Source of the DNA: Temnopleurus reevesii
Lineage: Eukaryota > Echinodermata > Echinoidea > Temnopleuroida > Temnopleuridae
Assembly: GCA_036244855.1 (NCBI GenBank)
Contig: BQKZ01001876.1
Span: 1 to 13,259, forward strand
DNA length: 13,259 nucleotides
Reading direction: 5' to 3'
The position numbers and the translations under genes are program-made. Below the pieces are notes generated by a model. The model did no database searches. It was not told where the DNA came from and saw only the letters and a program-made list of their open reading frames with translations. Numbering within the stretch: the first letter of the stretch is position 1; each line of letters starts with the position of its first letter. Of the stretch, positions 9,771-13,259 are shown one piece after another.

Positions 9771-10256
9771 TTAAATTGTATGTGTCCCTATTGAGGAACT
9801 CAATGTTGTACGTACATGTATGTATTCGGGCTTTCCCCTGAAAACCATATAGTGTACATTTCCTCTAAAAGATAGGTCATTTCGAATGAATGTCACAAAA
9901 TACTTGTAACATCCATGCATATATTGTAACCATTTGACGTCTTGTTTACATTTTTTAAGCAAGGCCAAAAAGCAAATCTTTTTGTAAATTTTTGTTATGA
10001 ATTGGTCAGATCTTGAAAGGTATTTATACATTGTACCGTATTTCATACATGTACTGACATAAATTATGCAATTTCTGTTCAAGGAATTGCCACAATTGAA
10101 ATTGCCACATTGGCTCGGTTCAATAAAAGCAATAATAATTGGCCAAATGATCAACAGCGGTTTGATAAAAAAAATATATCTTTGATCAATAGTGCATTTG
10201 ATTACATAATCTGTTGCAGTTAGAATGCCCTTTAACAAATGTATCAGAAATTGCAC
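9771..10256 (-). CDS. Unexplained 161-codon open frame (doubtful gene)
   Basis: I do not recognise this product, and it is doubtful that it is expressed. It runs ATG to stop on the minus strand, the same strand as the channel, inside the presumed intron. The peptide is rich in I, K, Y and C, with a hydrophobic stretch near residues 28-45 (YIFFIKPLLIIWPIIIAF) and a small duplication (GNFNCGN). Part of the sequence is imposed by TACATGTA in the DNA. At this base composition an open frame so long is unlikely by a simple estimate (about 0.01-0.03 expected per window), which is why it is recorded. There is no G+C rise like that of the channel exon and no visible splice context. Alternatives are chance or a decayed element. 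Confidence 0.12.
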   Translation of the reverse strand: MQFLIHLLKGILTATDYVIKCTIDQRYIFFIKPLLIIWPIIIAFIEPSQCGNFNCGNSLNRNCIIYVSTCMKYGTMYKYLSRSDQFITKIYKKICFLALLKKCKQDVKWLQYMHGCYKYFVTFIRNDLSFRGNVHYMVFRGKPEYIHVRTTLSSSIGTHTI

Positions 10257-12050
10257 TTAAAAAAAATCTATAGGCTGCCATTAAATTATCATAATTATTA
10301 CAAACTTTTTATTGATCTGGGTTCAACCCCATTAGGCTGTAATATCAATACACTTTAATACCAGCTTTCAGTATGGAGCTGACACAAACTGTACAGTGTG
10401 TAATGTAATTATGTTGATGATCTAGTGTTGTACTTTGTAAACATTTATTTTAATTTATACTCAAAGGGGTCAACACACATGTTATATGACTGAAAATTGA
10501 AATATTTATCATCAAGTTGAAATGTATGTTTTTCTTAGGGAAAAGATTTTCAGACATTTCCTAACACAATTTTGATGAATTAGTGTATTATTGTTTACAC
10601 ATCAAAAGCCTATTGTATTTTAATTTCTGTTGAATCAGAGCATAACGATTAATTATGACCATGCACAACTGATATTTATTAATCAATCTGAGTGCAAAAA
10701 AAATGAACATATATTCATGATTGATATGATTGATTGCTTTATAACAGAGTGTCGAAGTTTTGAAAGTGAAACTTCAACTGTCAGACAAGCTCAAACTCCT
10801 GTACATGTAGATGAACTGTTGTGAAAAAATGTAAATAAAAAGAAGTGTAAATTTAATGGGTCTATTGTTGAGAAATTCATACCAAAGACTTACGTATTGT
10901 GATGAACATGTACACTGTGCAATGTGCGGAGCAAAATGCACTTAAGGCTGGGATGGTTTTCTGACATAATTTTTATTTTCATGGCTCACTGTTCTTTAGA
11001 TGTTCACACAGCAATTTCTTCTTTTGGTCTTACAGTGTATGATCAAGACCTGCAAGCAATATTAATTTGCATATAATCTATGTAGATCACTACATTACAC
11101 TCATCAAAAAATATTGTTGATGTGATTTGGAAATGTTATGATTCTTACACTGTAAGCTGTTCACACATGACTTGATATGTACGTACATTTTTACAGTATG
11201 GAAACTCTCGATAACATCTTTACGTGAATTCCATAATCAGCACAGTTCAATTAAAAGAATGCCAAAGACTCTTCACTCATTTATACAACAACAAATGAAA
11301 ATGTGCAATATACCTGCAATGGGAGTCCAAAGAATCATCATACTTGAAGTTGATCATAGTGATAAAAAAATATAATTTCACTTCTTCTGTAAATGAAAAT
11401 ATGAAACATGTTGATGATGGCCCTTCAAGAATAAAACTTGAAGTTATTTCATGGCCTCCATTCACTGCATGATCATGACTTTCCTGCAAGTCACCACGGT
11501 GTATGGCAGGCACCTTGAACTGATGCATGATGGTATGATGGTATTCAAGTACACTGTATACAAATGTATGTACATTATGTAAATCACTGTTCCGTTAGGT
11601 AGATACGATCTGCATGCAGTACATGTAGGTACATTGTGGGGGGGGGGGGTGAGAGCAGATATCACCTCTCAAAATTTTGAATACAGTTCATGACAGTAAT
11701 TTTACTCCTCTCAATGTTCTTGAAAATAGTTTACATTGTAGAAAAGTTCCTTTGCATCATCAGCTCCCTCGATGCATCAAAGCTGAACATGATTTTTACA
11801 TCCGATTCCGAACAGCTACTAGAATGAGCTGCTTAAGGAATCTTACTTCATCAAGCATTTAGTTTCTTTCTTGAATACTCCACAGTGCATGTTGTTCTTT
11901 CTATGACCATTGCCAATGTTTATTGTCCTCTGTCAGCAATGTTAAAATGTCAAAGTGTTAAGGTCAATTATCCATCAAGTTCAAACTGTGAATACACTGC
12001 TAGAGTCAGGATGCTCTTCTCTGAATCTGAATAAACTGTATCCATGCAGA
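10257..12050. other. Non-coding sequence; mixed composition from about 11200
   Basis: To about 11100 this is ordinary AT-rich DNA, with GGGTTCAACCCC at 10319-10330, a GAAGTTT-AAACTTC hairpin near 10755-10776 and TACATGTA at 10046 and 10802. From about 11200 to 12040 the sequence is less AT-rich and less repetitive, with modest open frames on both strands (for example 11277-11528 minus and 11677-11862 plus). None is recognisable. It may be a decayed insertion or a conserved regulatory stretch; the sequence does not decide. Confidence 0.4.
11638..11649 (+). repeat. G12 homopolymer run
   Basis: Twelve consecutive G on the plus strand, 11 bases after a TACATGTA (11620-11627). With the G-runs at 4691, 5544 and 7863 it makes four runs of at least 11 G, all on the same strand. 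Confidence 0.85.
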
Positions 12051-12232
12051 ATTGCCAACTATTCCGGAATACAGTTATGAGGTCCATCTTTATGGACAGT
12101 CCTCAAGTCCAAAGTGAATGGCCGCATGGTGACCATGATTACCATGCTTTCTCTCCCATGCAAATATTTTGTTCACGTGTTGAGTTATTTACAGTTTAAT
12201 TTCTCTCATAATGCATGTTCTGGAACACTTGG
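12051..12232 (+). mobile_element. MITE-like inverted-repeat element, copy 3 (diverged)
   Basis: The left end ATTGCCAACTATTCCGGAAT ACAGTTATGAGGT (12051-12083) aligns with copy 1 (GATGCCAATCACTCCTGAAT, then ATGAGGT). The internal AAGTGAATGGCC (12111-12122) is identical to copy 1. The right end CTCATAATGCATGTTCTGGA ACACTTGG (12205-12232) aligns with the far end of copy 2 read on the minus strand (CCTTATGCATATTCTGGAAC, then TTTTGG). Length is about 182 bp, the same as copy 2, in copy 1 orientation. It is the most diverged of the three and carries an internal GTCCAT-CTTT-ATGGAC hairpin (12084-12099). It lies about 750 bp downstream of the channel donor in the direction of transcription. Confidence 0.65.
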
Positions 12233-12984
12233 TACATGTATTTCTGTGGATGTGTACATTTCAGGACAACTGATTGTATAGCGCATCAGACTCGGTTTCA
12301 TATTCTGTGACGTCCTGTGTAAATATATGTATCGTTCAATGTTGTGATTCCGCTCAAACATCAGTGCGAGATCCCTTTTGCCATCTGATCCACAACTTCC
12401 TCTGAAAAGTGCTTCTGGAACTGATGCCATCAATATCGCAGTGCAGTTTCTTGATTTTCAAATATGCTAGTTTTACTTGTTTATGATCTTGTCCTGTCAC
12501 AATTTTAGTACTGAGAAAATGAATGGTTAGTGCCTTTAAAAATGAATGCATATCATTGTTCAAGAAAGGTATGGTACAAAAGAATATAAATGATGAATTA
12601 TGTCATAAACTATCATAAAGGAGGGGATCAATTCAAATAAATATTCGGCATTCATCGACTTCAGTATATTGAGCTTGAGTATGAATTTGATAAAATGGTC
12701 TCAATGAAGCAGACCCAGTTTTTCCACTGTCTCAAAGTTAATTGGCATTGCCAAGGCATTGAAACTTATTATTCAAGTAATTCGTATATCAATTGGGCAT
12801 GTAAAAATTGTTTACAAAAATAAGCAAAGCCAATCAAAGAACTGAGGGGATAACTGATAATAAGTTAATTAATTCAGCATCATAATTTTCATTACTTTTC
12901 GGACATCACAACGACAACATGACAATTTGGTCTTTATGGAAGATTATAGCCCAAAATAATAACTGGATTTCTTGCTGCAACCGA
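12233..12984. other. Proximal intron sequence, AT-rich
   Basis: This is the part of the intron nearest the donor. TACATGTA lies at 12233-12240, directly abutting MITE copy 3. A small TTGGCATTGCCAA inverted repeat sits near 12743-12755. The minus-strand open frames at 12206-12563 are short, overlap each other and the element, and match nothing known. No regulatory site can be supported. Confidence 0.45.
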
Positions 12985-12990
12985 ACTTAC
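12985..12990 (-). other. 5' splice donor of the BK channel exon
   Basis: The minus strand reads CTG|GTAAGT, a near-consensus U1 donor. It falls between codons (phase 0), directly after the conserved ISAQT..GKCL segment. The reading frame continues 18 more codons past it (VSSVAARNP onwards) before a stop, but those residues do not resemble S1 (in animals a hydrophobic VVLVF-type sequence), which supports splicing here. Confidence 0.87.
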
Positions 12991-13259
12991 CAGGCACTTT
13001 CCAATCTTCGTCTGGGCCGATATCAAACTCGCCGAATATTCACGGATCGCCGTCATCCATGGAACATCTTCGTTTTTCTGCATCATCCCCGGGCGCTCCA
13101 TCGCCACATTGCTGGTGGAGCTGGCCCGGTGGTTGTCCGATACCCGACGTCTGCATCCTAGGAGCACGGCGAGTCGAACGAGCAAAATTCCCAACAAACC
13201 TCCGAAGAAAGTTATCAAGCTTGAACTCAAGAAAACATACCAGTATCTGTCTTCACAGG
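12991..13259 (-). CDS. KCNMA1: BK (Slowpoke) calcium-activated potassium channel, N-terminal exon encoding S0 and the S0-S1 linker (partial)
   Basis: This exon belongs to the pore-forming alpha subunit of a large-conductance voltage- and calcium-activated K+ channel of the plasma membrane. Reading from base 13257 gives 89 complete codons, preceded by two bases of an earlier codon. Visible residues 6-33 form the S0 helix, unique to Slo1/Slo3: RYWYVFLSSS, then LITFFGGLL, closely resembling human Slo1 around WWAFLASSMVTFFGGL. A basic patch GCRRR (34-38) follows, then a polar linker (39-64). Residues 65-89 (VPWMTAIREY, then LISAQTKIGKCL) match the conserved pre-S1 segment of Slo1 (VGWMTSVKDW, then MISAQTLTGRVL). 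The frame stays open to a GTAAGT donor, and the peptide stops resembling the family exactly there. Base composition is far richer in G+C and CpG than the flanking DNA. The start codon lies beyond the window edge. Slo1 is favoured by the WMT motif, but the usual Trp of WRT at the end of S0 is Val-Arg-Leu, so an invertebrate Slo3 or a divergent paralogue is possible. Family assignment is strong; the paralogue call is less certain. Confidence 0.9.

Larger units (their letters stand above)
51..12240. repeat. Dispersed TACATGTA palindrome, 26 exact copies
   Basis: The 8-bp palindrome starts at 51, 923, 1027, 2013, 2019, 2810, 2954, 3411, 3603, 3720, 4568, 5976, 7243, 7687, 7709, 8315, 8670, 8824, 9122, 9409, 9470, 9813, 10046, 10802, 11620 and 12233. 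From base composition (about two-thirds A+T) I estimate about 0.5 copies would be expected in the window. Many more near-copies (GTACATGT, ACATGTAT) are present. None lies in the channel exon. Confidence 0.9.
1..12990 (-). other. Large intron of the BK channel gene (incomplete; acceptor not in window)
   Basis: Everything to the left of the donor is interpreted as intron on the sense (minus) strand, at least 12.99 kb long. It is about two-thirds A+T, has stops in all frames, and is dotted with foldback elements, simple repeats and homopolymer runs. I scanned the minus-strand open frames for the expected next exon (S1: hydrophobic VLVF followed by YFID-like residues) and found none. A nested or antisense gene inside the intron cannot be excluded from sequence alone. 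Confidence 0.75.

Noticed and set aside
10319..10330. GGGTTCAACCCC, resembling a tRNA/SINE B box
   Set aside because: No matching A box, acceptor stem or anticodon arm upstream, and no SINE body; likely coincidence.
11277..11528. 83-codon minus-strand frame with protein-like composition
   Set aside because: No recognisable motif, no match to later channel exons, and no convincing acceptor/donor pair seen; left inside the described mixed-composition region.
12206..12563. Two overlapping minus-strand frames of 69-75 codons
   Set aside because: One overlaps MITE copy 3, they overlap each other in different frames, and neither shows a known motif.
12934..12990. Continuation of the channel reading frame past the GTAAGT
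   Set aside because: The 18 residues after the donor do not resemble S1, and the donor is near-consensus and falls where family similarity stops.
12919..13161. 80-codon plus-strand frame over the channel exon
   Set aside because: It is antisense to a clear channel exon and shows no family resemblance.
1..13259. CRISPR array, prokaryotic operon, viral or mobile enzyme genes
   Set aside because: No regularly spaced repeats, no ribosome-binding-site-led gene series, and no transposase, reverse transcriptase or integrase motif in any frame examined.

Overview
The window is AT-rich eukaryotic DNA, almost all non-coding, with one recognisable coding exon at its right edge. The exon (12991-13259, minus strand) encodes the N-terminal S0 transmembrane helix and S0-S1 linker of a Slowpoke-family large-conductance calcium-activated potassium (BK) channel, KCNMA1/slo1-like. 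It ends at a clean GTAAGT splice donor in phase 0. By hand count it is about 53% G+C, against roughly one third in the rest of the window. Its 5' end, including the start codon, lies beyond base 13259. The remaining ~12.99 kb is best read as the 5' part of the large intron that follows this exon. I found no second exon of the channel on the minus strand.

The likely source is a marine invertebrate, probably a deuterostome such as an echinoderm. The S0 sequence has the vertebrate-type TFFGGL core rather than the TFLAGL of Drosophila Slo. The intron is full of short foldback elements and of the palindrome TACATGTA, a texture I associate with echinoderm and other marine invertebrate genomes. This assignment is an inference.

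Layout from left to right: a ~190-bp inverted-repeat element (MITE-like) at 274-616, interrupted by a second foldback element at about 409-556; an intact copy of the same family in reverse orientation at 1319-1500; AT-rich DNA with T/TTG-rich low complexity near 2064-2169; a ~535-bp almost pure purine tract at 2688-3222; a small more GC-balanced patch at 3286-3574; an element bounded by TTAA and AGGGGAAC inverted ends at 3667-3952; a long featureless AT-rich stretch with G-runs at 4691 and 5544; a T21/(TTTTG)n/G16 composite at 7771-7884; more AT-rich DNA with one unexplained 161-codon open frame at 9771-10256; a more mixed-composition stretch at about 11200-12040; a third copy of the MITE family at 12051-12232; and then the channel exon.

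The most interesting signals are the channel exon and its divergent S0-S1 linker, the three-copy element family with one nested insertion, and the large excess of TACATGTA (26 exact copies counted, about 0.5 expected from base composition). No rRNA, tRNA, CRISPR array, or prokaryotic or viral gene was seen.
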